Shown piece by piece: positions 43,551-54,768 of a DNA stretch of 64,000 nucleotides. Every line of letters starts with the position of its first letter. Position 1 is the first letter of the stretch. The notes beneath the pieces were generated by a model. It saw only the letters and a list, made by a program, of their open reading frames with translations. It searched no databases and was not told the origin of the DNA. This stretch comes from Nemertoderma westbladi (taxonomy: Eukaryota > Xenacoelomorpha > Nemertodermatida > Nemertodermatidae): contig JAUCBJ010008261.1 in the NCBI GenBank assembly GCA_032718475.1, positions 1 to 64,000 of the forward strand, in the 5' to 3' direction. Position numbers and translations under genes: made by a program.

Positions 43551-46500
43551 ATGACTGAGTTGATAGAAGATGATCTTGGCATCAGGGAGCGATATACTCT
43601 ACCTTTACAAGCGTTTGTCGATAGCTTGATACGCGGCGACGCTGGTCCAACTACTACGGTGGATGATGGTCGTTATATTGAACCGCCAATGTCCCCGGAG
43701 CAACTTACGCGTGAATTGGATTATAGAAAGTTCACTGCTCGCTATACGCATCGTAATGGCACGTATATGGACTTCTTAACTACCGGCCATCCTATCGATT
43801 TACACGATACGGACGATGTGGATACCGAAAGGGAAATGGTTTTATTTAAATACCATACCCAACGGAATCGGAACGATAAGCCAAGAATAGAACACGAGAA
43901 CTCTATTCGAAACAGACTCGAAAGAGAAGACGTTGAAGAGCCGGATAAACGCAACGACTTCAACGATTATCTGGAATTCTTGAGAGAAACATACCTCAAT
44001 ATTGCCAGTCAACAAAATCTCGTAACTTGATATCCTCAAGGTATACATCATGATCCTATGATAGAACTCAAACGACTCTATTTCACTATGATGTATCTTA
44101 CCGCCGATCGACCGCTACCTGTTGTCCCAGATAGCTTCGAACAGATGGAGGAATATTGTAAAACTGGAGAACGATCACCCGCGTTTCCTCTGCAGGACGT
44201 GCGTCTTTGGTATTACTGCGACGAATGCCCTAGACCCAATCAGCAAACGGAAAGACATAAACATCCGCGGAGACGTTGCGCTAAACACAGTTTTACACGA
44301 TATACTTATGGGAGTTTCGAGCGAAACCTTTTCGACGTGTCACCTGCGGTCGCTCGACTCAAGCGATCCTTGAACAAACCGATGATCAGAGTTCCGGAAT
44401 ACTCGGTCAGACCTCCGCATTCCTCAGTTAGACCTCAAACTCTTGACCCTAATAGTATCACGGATCCTCCCGAACTGTACTCACTGTTCAAAGATCTAGT
44501 GTTACCCGAACAGTTGATCGGTGGCACTCTGGTAGTAGGCTCATGAGACATTCGCCAACCCTACCTAGCTGGATTGGGACGTGGTCATCTAATATCGCCG
44601 TTTAACCCATACAACCGTCCCGGCTTCACCTCTATCCAACCCGTTACGGAAGTCGAAGAGAGCGTCGTACGAAACGCATTAGACGCTATTCGGCAGAAAA
44701 TCGGAAAGGGAACGTACGATTGTTTGGAGAAGCGTAAATTGCAGCAACAAGTCCAAGTGGTGAAGGAATTAGCTTTACCCCAGTTCGATAGAGAAATACA
44801 AAATCTCGAAGAGGACATCGAACGTGGACGAACCTACTCTTTACAAGAGTTTCTAGATGAGCGTCTACAACAACAAGCGGAGGAGAATCAGCTCGAGGAG
44901 AGACATATAGAACTGGATGAGAGAGAAGAAGCGGCTTTAGCTCAACCCGAAGCGCAAATCCTTATGACGGATCTCTACACTAAAACCATTCTTCATCCCT
45001 CGATGGTTCCCCATTTCGGAGACAAACTTTTTGCGACGGCACAACCCCAACCGGTTGATATCAACCTAAGATCTCGAGATCTTATCGCCGACGCTCCTAT
45101 GTTGCAGCGTCCGCCCATCGAATCCGCTCGTGTCGATGGTATACTCGTTGAACCTCCGGACAATAGAGCAGATCTTGTCCGTCGCATGGTACACGATGTA
45201 AACATACGCGCTAGACCTTTACCGGACTCGTTTTACGGGATCAAAGATCACCCTTATTACGTCAATCTAAAACAATATTACATGGTAAAACCGGAAGATC
45301 ATACACATAGTCTGAAGTTTCTACCGCTAATAAATCCTCTCGATCTTGTCGAACTCGAACAACTGCAGAAACATCTGGATCAGTTAGTTAAAGTAAACTC
45401 ATTTCGAAAACCATATAATGTTTCCAGAATAGAGAAAGAAACAATACCTCCGTATAATCTTGATGGATTCATCAAAACTCGTTTAGTGCACTGGAATCTT
45501 GATGTGTTATTCGAGGAGGAAAGAATACAACGATATGGAGATGTGGAAACATATACCACACAATATTTAAAGTATAAAGACCTGCCTAATGCTAGCGAAT
45601 GCGCTACCTTGTGGCATCCTGTGGGAATGACACTCGAAAACGCCACAAAAGAGTGGAACGAAACTCTTAATGTTATCGAGATGTATGGAGTTGTCACTTA
45701 CGATAACGAAGGTAGCGTTCCGGTTGGAGAACTTGGAACTACGCGGATGATACATATACGAGGACTCGCTGGTTCTACCCACGTATTTACTCGAGCGTGT
45801 TCCGACGTTATTGATTATTCTTTTGAAACTCTTACTGAGACACAAAAGAAACTCCGACATGGACAATTTGAACTCGCGCAGCGTTACGTCACCGACACCG
45901 AGCGCAAACCGGCCATGGGTATCGATGGATCGATGTTACCCCAACCCGTGCTCGAGATGTTGTTTAACGAAAGAATCCTTAAAATCGGCTCAGCTGTTTA
46001 TGGAGACCTACAGAACGACTTTCGGAATATGGAGAACATTCCATACCCCTTCGTTGATACTCAGCTGATTGCTCCTTGGGCAGAAGGCCGAGGTTTCTTC
46101 CGCACTATGTATGCCAATACACCCAGCGGAATTACTAAAGTACAACGAACCTCCATCGGACATCTTGCCTTTCAAGAATACGGATGGAATTTCAAGGTTG
46201 GAAATCCTATAAATTACCAACAAGTATACGGAGATCATTATTCTCGTTTATACTTTGATGGACCATTGACCGCACCTGGCGCCGTGTATAGCTTTATGAG
46301 TGTTCCACTTCGTCCCTCCTTAGCTATATACACGATCTTTGAAAACGCAGCACTTGCCGGTTGGCTAGCCGATGTGTGCAGTCGTACCATACGCGCCCAT
46401 CCCTTAATACTTGGAACCAAACTCGCCAAGTTAGATGAACACAATAAATTCATCCGCTTCGAATGTTTCAGGCGCTTTCTGACTCCGTTCCGTAACGTTG

Positions 46501-47804
46501 ATAGTCAGTTCAAGGACCGCGCTCTGACCAAGGTCAGCCTAAGAGACTCGGCTGCGGAGAAGCTAAACAGCGCGGGATTTGCCCTCTTTCAGGACGTTTG
46601 TATACAAAACTTACATTCATCTGTTATACAAAGACCCCGAATACCCACGGGTTATTCTGTCGTGGAAGTTCAGACAGTGGGTCCTCTTGCGGAGACAGCC
46701 GCACCTACGTCAGCTATGCAATTGGAAGACGAACCAATATGCTTAGAAGCTGAAGCGATTCAGCCTACAGCGCCCCGGAGCAGCGATAACGACTACGTCT
46801 TAGAGTGGTATCAAGGTCCACAATGTCTCACCGCATACGATTATCGACACGCTAACTATGTTTCTCGAAAACGTTGTCGATTATGCGCATCGAGAGACCA
46901 TTTCACCCCTATGGACTCAGATGTACCCTGCTCCTATTTCCACGAACAACCGATGATGGAGATATATTGTGCGTATTGCAGACTTAATAACTCTCATATT
47001 TTTGCAGTCTGCCCCCAATTTATGACTCAATGCCACCACTGTCAACTTAAAGGACATGCCAGTTATAATTGCCCCTTTAATCACGATTTAGAGAGCGTAG
47101 ATGAAATGATTACCCTGCGCTACATCCGAGCTTGGGAAGCGAACGCGGATTTACATTGTGAGTCCCGTCATCGATACTACCCTGGACGCTCTTACGAGGG
47201 AGTTTACGCGTTCCATCCTTATTTATTCGCGTCTGTGGAACAAAAAACACGCACACCGAGTTACGAACTAATGAAGCGTGTTGGTGAGTGTATTTCCACC
47301 AAATTCGTTCGAAAATACCTTAGGAACGTCAATCCTAACGATATTACTTCATACCATTTGATCAATTATATCCGTCAAGACCCTGAGTATGGCGATTTAT
47401 TTATCAACTCGCACCCTGAGTTACAGGAAGTATCTCGACGGCCCTACGAATATCGAGCCCGAGAACGCGAGCTGGAAAGAACTATTAAACCAAGGAAGTT
47501 TCTCACCACTCACGGTCCGCCTACCGCCGTTGTCCAGACGACCCGTCAAGGACCAGTAGGAGCTGCTGTCCTAAGACGCGCCCTAAAGACCGTTAGACCT
47601 CGCTCCACTGAAGTTGATATCGATCAACCAGGTACCTCGACCGGCGGATACACCGATCGCAATCCGAAACCTTCTGATGCAATTGTATTGCACCCTTCAC
47701 CCAGGAGTTACAGCCCTCCTAGCAAAGTGGCTCGCCCTAAAGAGAAAAGGACTCTTGCTAGCTTCAAAAAACTGCGTAAACGCCGTCCACGTAAGAAAGA
47801 CTAA
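43551..47804 (+). CDS. ORF X: unrecognised large protein with zinc-knuckle modules, two in-frame TGA
   Basis: A single frame of 1,418 codons from the first ATG (43551) to TAA 47802, broken only by TGA at 44028 and 44544. Pieces are 159, 162 and 1,076 residues if read from the next ATG each time. It sits between pol and the 3' LTR, where some LTR elements keep env, but I see no signal peptide or strong membrane segment. The N-terminal part of the last piece is Gln/Glu-rich and helical. Near 46870-47085 are three Cys/His modules: CRLCASRDH..., C-x2-C-x5-H-x4-C (CAYCRLNNSHIFAVC) and C-x2-C-x4-H-x4-C (CHHCQLKGHASYNC), the last a classical zinc knuckle. The C-terminus is very basic (KKLRKRRPRKKD), suited to nucleic-acid binding or nuclear entry. 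I recognise no family; a second Gag-like or nucleic-acid chaperone role is a guess. Confidence 0.7.
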
Positions 47805-47882
47805 CTGTTTAGAGTATTTTTATATTTTAGAAACTGTGATTTGTTATATTTTATAGACTTAAATCCCATTTTCTGGGAGCGG
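47805..47882 (+). other. Segment between ORF X and 3' LTR
   Basis: About 80 bases. A polypurine tract is expected immediately before the LTR; only the short purine run GGGAG with GCGG (about 47872-47882) is present, which is weak. Confidence 0.4.
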
Positions 47883-49037
47883 TGTAAATCTTTTGCGTAA
47901 TTAGCCGGTTATTTTCCCGTAAAGTACTCTGTGGTTGGTTTACCAGGCATAAAAAGGCCGTGTCCTTACTGTACTGGTGTTTTAGAGGACATAAAAGCCA
48001 TTTCTTGTGTATTTGTACTTTAGAGGACATAATCCGCAATTTCGTGACGCAATAAGCTAGATACTCTTGAAAACAGTGTCGCTACCATGACGACGGCTAA
48101 CAGCTGATATTGCCACGTCGAACATTTCTTTGTTCTTTGTTCTCTCTTTGTACGGTCGACCAATCAGAGCGTTTTTTGTCTCTGTGTTGGAGGTTGGATA
48201 CAGAAACTCAGGAATTCAGTGTTATGTTTTTGCTCAGAGCCTAAGAACACCGGCTTTTGGCACCTCCGTGTTTCAGTCTTTAGCTTAACATTAGTAGGCT
48301 TAATTATAGAACGTATATCTGTTATCAATGCAATTCATACCTCACTTAATAATCATTTATACCTTAACATTACTGCTTTTGCTGTTGGTTATTCATTATA
48401 TTTGTTGATGAAATATTATATCGGAATACTGATCAATATTCAGACACCCCAATCTTCTTGATATACTAAAGGTTAGAGAGACTGGTTACATATAAACGAT
48501 TGCGACCTATGTTAAGTGGTTTGAAGTGAATCTAATGCTATTTCATAGGCCCGACATAAATTGTATGTTGCTCTCTTTATACGTGACTAAATTTAGTGAA
48601 GGTCGGCAGATTAGTGTGCAGTATTGTGCAGCATTGTGTATGATTGTAACTGATAACAAAGCATCTCCTAAAGAATGCGCCATATACGTGAATCTATAGC
48701 CATTTCGTTGTGTCTAGTTTAAGTCATAACTCTGTTTACATATTTAGAGCGCCACGTCCTAAAGGAACTGTTAATATTTCCCGAAAGTGAATAATATTTG
48801 TCAGAGATTATATATTACGATCAGTCGAATAGTACAGTAGGCTTACACCAGCAATCAAGTTAAGCTTCCGAATTCAGTCTCCCGGGTATATCCAGCGGGT
48901 GAATGATTGCGCATAGACTGGCTTCGGCTAATGTAGTGTATCAAATACTCGTCATAGGCTAAAGACTATCTATCATCTAAAAGACATCCTAATTTGGCAG
49001 GTTAAACTGTCAAAGGTCTTAAGAAAAAGCGCAAACA
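47883..49037 (+). repeat. 3' LTR of the giant BEL/Pao element
   Basis: It starts TGTAAATC, ends GCGCAAACA and is followed by target duplication AGCAG. Compared with the 5' LTR it has scattered substitutions and small indels (for example CTCTAATAATC against CTTAATAATC, and extra A residues near the end). An 80-codon open frame inside it is also present in the other LTR region and has no motif support. Confidence 0.9.
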
Positions 49038-49042
49038 AGCAG

Positions 49043-49423
49043 GGAATTTAACACATGTACTTCTTTGAATTGACAATCCTAAATGTACTCCTCGCATAGC
49101 ACCCCTTAAGTAATCACCGTAAAACATAGGGAAAACACTATAAAAACACTATAAACCTTCCGGAAAACAGTGAAAAAATTGATCAGCATTAAATTTTACC
49201 TATATGCTGCAAAAAAATAAATTGAAAGAGTCTAATACTGCCCAGAAAGCTTGTTGCCAGGCAACCAAAGAACTGTAACCACTCAGCATACGGTGCAGTA
49301 TCAGTACAGCAGTACTATCCTTGTTTTACCGGTCAGTTGGTAGAGGCGCAAAGTACCAGTATTGCTGTATTCTGGTAGGCCTATTACCTGATTGCAGATT
49401 ACGGTATTAGTGCTGTAGTGCAG
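49043..49423. repeat. Inner part of the left foldback arm
   Basis: Reverse complement of 49610-49997 or so, continuing the arm that starts at 27925-28030. Landmarks are CTTGTTGCCAGGCAACCAAA and GGTCAGTTGGTAGAGGCGCA, mirrored in the right arm. Confidence 0.85.
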
Positions 49424-49609
49424 TAGTGTAATGCTGTAATGTAATGTAATGCTGTAATGTCCCATGGCTATGGCACTATCTCTGTAACCAGGCTGCCAGG
49501 CTGTCTTAATACTGTAATGCTTACCGGTACTACTCAGCTCTAAATATAGAAATATTTACAGCTTTAAACCCTAACAATACTGCAATATCTGAATACTGAA
49601 ATACACTTA

Positions 49610-50102
49610 CTGCACTACAGCACTAATACTGTAATCTGTAGTCAGGTAATAGGCCTACCGCTACCAGAATACAGCAATACTGGTACTTTGCGCCTCTTCC
49701 GACTGACCGGTAAAACAAGGATAGTACTGCTGTACTGATACTGCACCGTATGCTGATTGGTTACAGCTCTTTGGTTGCCTGGCAACAAGCTTTCTGGGCA
49801 GTATTAGACTCTTTCAATTGATTTTTTTGCAGCATATAGGTAAAATTTAATGCTGATCAATTTTTTCACTGTTTTCCGGAAGGTTTATAGTGTTTTTATA
49901 GTGCTTTCCCTATGTTTTACGGTGATTACTTAAGGGGTGCTATGCGAGGAGTACATTTAGGATTGTCAATTCAGAGAAGTACATGTGTTAAATTTCCTGC
50001 TGATCAATATTTTCACTGTTTTCCCGGTGTTTTACAGTACTTTTCTTATGTTTTCCTAGTGTTTTACCGTTTTACTAGTGTTTTCCTAATTTAGAACTAT
50101 CC
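49610..50102. repeat. Right foldback arm (uninterrupted)
   Basis: A full arm, complementary to 27925-28030 plus 49043-49423. It preserves the sequence ACTGATCAATATTTT-like junction with a single AGCAG (as CTGCT) where the left arm was split by the LTR retrotransposon. Confidence 0.85.
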
Positions 50103-50884
50103 GATTAATCGTAAATAATTAAAGATCAATCGTAGGTTGAAATTACGCCGTGTCCGTGACAACAACACTACCGTTAATATTCTTGAGCATATTATTGTTA
50201 AACGTGTAATTGAAAAACACACATTTGCATTGTATAGTCCCTACTGTATCCCCCTTTATTGGAGAACGTTTCAGTACTTCCGCACGGGCATGCATACGAC
50301 GCAAAGATTTTATTTGTACACCCTTATAATTCCGGATACCCGTAGGCATAGTGTGACCATTTTGGTTGATTTTTTTTATCAAAATGGTGACCACTTACGA
50401 AATATGAATGAATTTTAACATTTCATTTTTCGAACATGTTAAATTCGTTTTCAAACAATCGAAAGTTTTGTGAGCGCTATTGTTTGTTATTATGGTAAAG
50501 TGTTTTTCATTGTGGCTTAGTTAAACAATGTTTCTGAATGATATAAAAGACAGAAAATACATAAAAACATTTCAAATATATGTTTCGGTTTCTGCGTTTT
50601 CGGCGTTTTTAAAACACTAGCTAACAGTACCTTACAAAAATTTACTAGCAACCATAATAAATAACTAACAAAAAAAAATTAAAAATTAAAAAATTGTTGT
50701 TCGATTACACAACTTCATTAAATTCATAGTTAACTTGTTCGAAATTGGAACATAAGATAAAAATCTACAGACAGTACTAAGATGAACACAATATAATAAC
50801 AAAAAAATTGTCTTATGTTCTAAAATGTTCTAGAGCAACGATGATCACACAAGGCTTACTAGTATCGCATGAGTGAATGACCAA

Positions 50885-51776
50885 ATGGCAACAAAGAGAA
50901 AATCACCGAATTGGTCAATGGAATAAATTGCAGTGCTTCTGCATTGCGTTCAGGAGTACAAACCAAAGCTGTTCGGTACTGCTAATAAGTCTTGTGCCGG
51001 TATCGAGAAGGTTAAAAGGAAATACTGGGCGAAAACGGCAGACAAAATTACAGCTTGTGGTGTTGGTGTGCGAGATTTAAAAATGGCCAAGAAGAAATGG
51101 CAGGATCTGTCGTCGTATGCCAGGAAGTACAAACAACATTTCAGTAGGACAGGAGGTGGACCAAGACCTGTATCCAATGCGCTGTACGAAAATGTTCTGG
51201 ATGTTGTAGTGAAGGAGATGCAAGACGGCATCGTAGGATGGTGAGTCAGGAGTGGAACCAGCGCGATCCAACCATCCAGAACATGAAAGCGATTGCAGTG
51301 ATTCTATGAGTGTTCAACTTGATGATGAGGTGAGTGAAAATGATGGCCATCATCCAGTTGCTCAATGCCAATTACAACAAACTCATGCATCATCATAGAT
51401 ATCCATGCAGGATGTTACTGCTATTAGATCAAATACTACTCCTACATTTCAGAAAAGTTCAACATCAAATAAAACCTCACTGGTAAAGGAGACAACAGCT
51501 GCTGATATCTTAGCCATAGAACGCGAGAAACTTGAAACACTGACATCTATTGATACAACATTAAAGATCCTCGCTGAAGCAATCATACAGGGCGTTGAAA
51601 ACCAAAAGAAATACTCGAACCCAGCAAATAGTAATGGCATGGTTATTAATGACCTTCCCTACTCTATGTTGTCAACCTTAAGCGCTGCAGACCTCTCATC
51701 ATCGGAATTAATGCCAGGCGAATTTGTAGCAGACACGGCGGAGATGCCTAATGGAGGCGGAAGTGGCGATGCTTAG
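50885..51776 (+). pseudogene. Harbinger-2 Myb/SANT-like DNA-binding protein, broken
   Basis: PIF/Harbinger elements carry a second gene whose Myb-like product binds the element ends and helps the transposase. The frame from ATG 50885 (MATKRKSPNWSME) hits TAA at 50924, then continues through a trihelix-like domain (VKRKYWAKTADKITACG...KKKWQDLSSYARKYKQHF, SRTGGGPRP) to TGA 51242. A frameshift follows; the rest lies in another frame with an acidic linker, a stop near 51398, and a helical C-terminus (ILAIEREKLETLTSID) ending at 51776. The domain order (Myb, GGGP, linker, coiled helix) resembles NAIF1-like Harbinger partners. At least two stops and one frameshift make it non-functional. Confidence 0.75.
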
Positions 51777-52084
51777 TTGCCTGACTAAATAGTGAATTAG
51801 GTTCCTAATGATGTTCATTGTGCATTTTTCATATATTAGGCCTAATTTATTGTTATTACACATCGCCGGTCGAGCCGATCAAAGTATACAAATTACTTTT
51901 AACCCCTCCCACCCAAACCCACCCCATTACTGAAGTAGTTCTGTGAGACATTCAACAATCTGAAATTATAATTAATTATTTATTTTAAGTCATATTTATT
52001 TGACGGGAACCGACTTTCAGTAAATTATATACAGTATATTTCCATTTGGATTTATGGAAATCCATGAATTATAAGTAATATTGA

Positions 52085-52716
52085 ACTTACGAGAACTGGT
52101 GGTAAATACGAAGTTATCGTTGACACTTCCTGGCCAACGTGCAACTACATTTTCGATAACGTAATTTGCTTTGCAAATTAATTGCACATTAATTTAATGA
52201 ACTCCCTTTCGGTTTATGTAGAACGGTTCAGAATCATTCAATGGTGCCTTATACAAACGAACATGAGTACAATATCAATCGCTCCAAGAACACCGGGCAT
52301 GTTGCACAAAGAATAGAAACCATGTTTCACCGTAAGTATATCACTTTCACTGGTTGGGAATTTTACACAGTTATTCAATTCGCCCATTATAACGGATGTC
52401 ACTCTGCTCACAACTTTGCACACTGTAGACCGCTCTACTCCAAAAATTTCTCCAAACACATTATGATGGGTTCCAGTGGCATAGAATCGCAACGTAATCA
52501 TCAAACTAGAAGGAAGGGCATAATTTCGTTTGGTCTTGTATTCCAATTTTTCTCCAAAAGTATCAAGCAACTTAAAAATTCCATCGCGAATCTGTAATTT
52601 TGAAGAATTTCTCTGTCGTTTAGAGTATCTAAAGGATTTCTTCTATCTCGAAAGAATCTTTCTCTTCGAGCGGCTCTGTTAGATTCACATTCTAAGAACA
52701 ATACAAAGCTCGCCAT
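52085..52716 (-). pseudogene. Harbinger-2 transposase (HARBI1-like), broken and incomplete
   Basis: Read on the minus strand it starts MASFVLFLECES, followed by RRERFFRDRRNPLDTLND, then after a frameshift TKRNYALPSSLMITLRFYAT, VFGVERSTVCKVV-like helix-turn-helix sequence and MPGVLGAID, whose Asp is the first catalytic residue. After another shift come FYINRKGVH, an in-frame TAA, INVQLICKANYVIENVVARW and PGSVNDN, which holds the second catalytic Asp. The conserved C-terminal block with the last catalytic Glu is absent from the remaining DNA. Thus at least two frameshifts, one stop and a missing end. It lies convergent with the Myb-like gene, as is common in the superfamily. Confidence 0.8.
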
Positions 52717-53713
52717 TTTAAAGATATAAAATTTCGTTTAGGGCAGACTACAATGTTATAACAATTAGTATGTTAGTAAAGCCTTGTTGTGTTTATCGTA
52801 GCACTCTGGAATATTCAACAATACCATGGAAGCAAAGATACTAGCTTCGCTCTTTAGCATTATTTCTTTTAGTAAATGAATAATTTTCAAAATAACTACT
52901 GTAGTTGATATTCTTATTTTTTCAGTTCCGAATTTGTCGCCAATTTAAAAAATTCAAAAAAGTTAGTTTTTGGTAGCTATCCTTAAATAAAAAAATACAC
53001 ACACTCCTAAGAAATTGTCATGGAGTAGTGTTTTTTTATGTGAAAATTGTCATTCCGATATAATTTATAATTGCCTTAAAAGTTCAAACCTTCCCGCGCA
53101 AAACTGCCAGTCTTGAGTCTATGTAGATGGTTACCGGTAATAATGTCTGGCACGAAGGAAGCACACCACCAAGCTACAACTTTATTTACAGGGGTTACGC
53201 CGCTACCCCGCAATTGAATGAAAAATTAAAATAATTATTTATTACATGGGAAAAATATGTAAAATAAAAAGTAAAATAATGTAACTTTATTACTTAATTA
53301 TAAAAAATTATGTCCTAATGATTAATAAATTGTTGTAGAAATTACCATAAAAAAGCTAAACTTGCTTAAAAAATAAAAAAATGGCCACACATACGGAACT
53401 GCCTAAACATACAGAAAACATATTAATATTTAGCTATATTTACTTTGCTTTAGATAAGCTACGACACATATGTGCCGTAAATATACGAACGATTTCTAAT
53501 ACGTACGATCAATATTTACGACAACGATCGTTCGTAAAATTTTATTCACATCAGCGTATTTTAATTTTCGTCATAAAATACGATTAATCGTAAATGCTTT
53601 TATTCACAGTGCAGTAAAAATATTTTGTTTTTACGAACAATATCATTCGTAAATATATTTAAGATTAATCGTAACATGATACGATTTATCTTAAAGTTAT
53701 ATTCACACTCGCC
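52717..53713. other. Harbinger-2 non-coding 3' part and terminal repeat
   Basis: There is no gene. From about 53320 it matches Harbinger-1 (TGATTAATAAATT, ACCATAAAAAAGCTAAACTT), and the last 250 bp carry TACGATCAATATTTACGACA and CGATTAATCG words ending in the terminal repeat. Confidence 0.65.
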
Positions 53714-53892
53714 CTGACCCCATAAAAAATACTAGCTAACACAAATCAAAATTACTAGCTACCATCTAACTGGCAGAAGGATAAATATTAGTCCAGAACA
53801 AAAAAACTTATGATAAAAGCTATTTTCATATGAATAAATTTGGTCAAAAAGTGGGTACCCATAACATAGTAATGCCGTTATATTATATACAC

Positions 53893-54768
53893 CATGTCCC
53901 GTAATATAGTGTCATTTTCAGATGACACGGACCCCCCCCAAATTTTTCTACAAATCTTTATCATATTGCTTGAAATTTGAAACACAACTAGTTCCACTCA
54001 CCGTCGATGACCCCATGGAGCCGGAATTTTGGATTTTGCCTTTAAATTTTTTTTATAAGCAATTTAAAAATGTGTCTTTTGCGAAATCGCACCCTCCGTA
54101 TCGTGGCCATTCTTCACATTAGTCGTATTTTTTATATCATTAAAAAGCTTGCGTTGCAAGGATTCCAAATATGTAACAATATCTGAATTTCGTTGAGAAA
54201 CAGCTGAGATATGGGCGTTCAAAGATTGCAAAAAATATCGTTCGCTGAAGGCCATTTATTCTATTTAATAAATACACAAAATTCTAGAATGTGTTATTTA
54301 TTTTATAAGTTGGTTGGCAACAACGGTATTCCTATTCAATAAGTCTATTGCGTAGCTATTCATACTTAAACAAAATGTTCCAGAACATTGTGTATTTATT
54401 AAAGAGAATAAATGACCTTCAGCGAACGATAATTCTTGCAATATTTGAACACCTATATCTCAGTTGTTTCTCAACGAAATTCAGATATTGCTACATATTT
54501 GGAATCCTTGGAACGCAAGCTTTTTAATGATATGAAAAAATTACGACTAAAGTGAAGAATGGCTACGATACACTTTTTTAAAACGCTTATAAAAAAAATT
54601 TAAAGGCAAAATCGAAAATTCCGGCTTCATGGTAACAACCACGGTGAGTTGAACTAGTTGTGTTTCAAATTTCAAACAATATGATAAAGATTTGTAGAAA
54701 AATCTGGGGGGGGGGGGGGGGGTCCGTGTCATCAGAAAATGAGACTATATTACGGGACATGGTTTAAT
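53893..54768. mobile_element. Foldback/MITE-like element, arms about 375 bp
   Basis: Ends CCATGTCCCGTAATATAGT and its complement at 54768 begin two inverted arms (53893-about 54275 and about 54390-54768) around a 110-bp AT-rich centre. Arms share GACACGGACC plus a C/G run, TTGAAATTTGAAACACAACT and GTTCGCTGAAGG, with scattered differences. I could not fix a target duplication. Open frames in the arms are mirror images and not genes. Confidence 0.75.

Larger units (their letters stand above)
28031..49037 (+). mobile_element. Giant BEL/Pao-type LTR retrotransposon (21.0 kb; about 18.1 kb without piggyBac)
   Basis: Two direct LTRs of 1,153 and 1,155 bp (TG...CA) bound one unit flanked by the 5-bp target duplication AGCAG (28026-28030, 49038-49042). 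The opposite arm of the host foldback keeps an empty site with one AGCAG near 49998-50010. The interior holds, in order, a 2.2-kb leader, an extended gag, protease-RT-RNase H, integrase, a non-coding gap with a nested piggyBac, and the unrecognised ORF X. The protease-RT-RNase H-integrase order and the sequence motifs fit BEL/Pao; most such elements are 5-8 kb. By eye the LTRs differ at roughly 15-20 positions, so the insertion is fairly recent. I find no clear tRNA primer site or strong polypurine tract. Confidence 0.9.
27925..50102. mobile_element. Foldback DNA element inside Harbinger-2, interrupted by the BEL element
   Basis: The ends are GGATnnTTCTAAATTAGG in inverted orientation; the arms are about 490 bp each (27925-28030 continued at 49043-49423; and 49610-50102) around a 190-bp spacer. 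A 9-bp GATTAATCG lies on both sides (27916-27924, 50103-50111); because the site is itself palindromic, 8-10 bp are possible. Harbinger-1 shows the undisturbed site at about 25071-25085. An 8-9-bp duplication with GG-starting ends could be Merlin- or hAT-like; this is inference. No transposase. Without the retrotransposon it is about 1.17 kb. Confidence 0.8.
27709..53713. mobile_element. Harbinger-2: PIF/Harbinger element holding all nested insertions
   Basis: It begins GGCGAGTGTG at 27709 and ends CACACTCGCC at 53713, with CTG on both sides (27706-27708, 53714-53716). Without its nested cargo it is about 3.8 kb (27709-27924 plus 50112-53713). It encodes a Myb/SANT-like protein and, on the opposite strand, a HARBI1-like transposase, the two-gene organisation expected of PIF/Harbinger. 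Both genes are broken. It lies directly behind Harbinger-1, sharing the central CTG, so one inserted into the target duplication of the other. Confidence 0.85.

Noticed and set aside
43551-47804. ORF X as a retroviral-type envelope
   Set aside because: The position fits, but I see no signal peptide, fusion segment or membrane anchor; the Cys/His modules and basic tail point to nucleic-acid binding.
48219-48461. An 80-codon frame in the 3' LTR
   Set aside because: LTRs do carry such frames by chance; it has no motif and the 5' LTR copy differs by an indel in this stretch.
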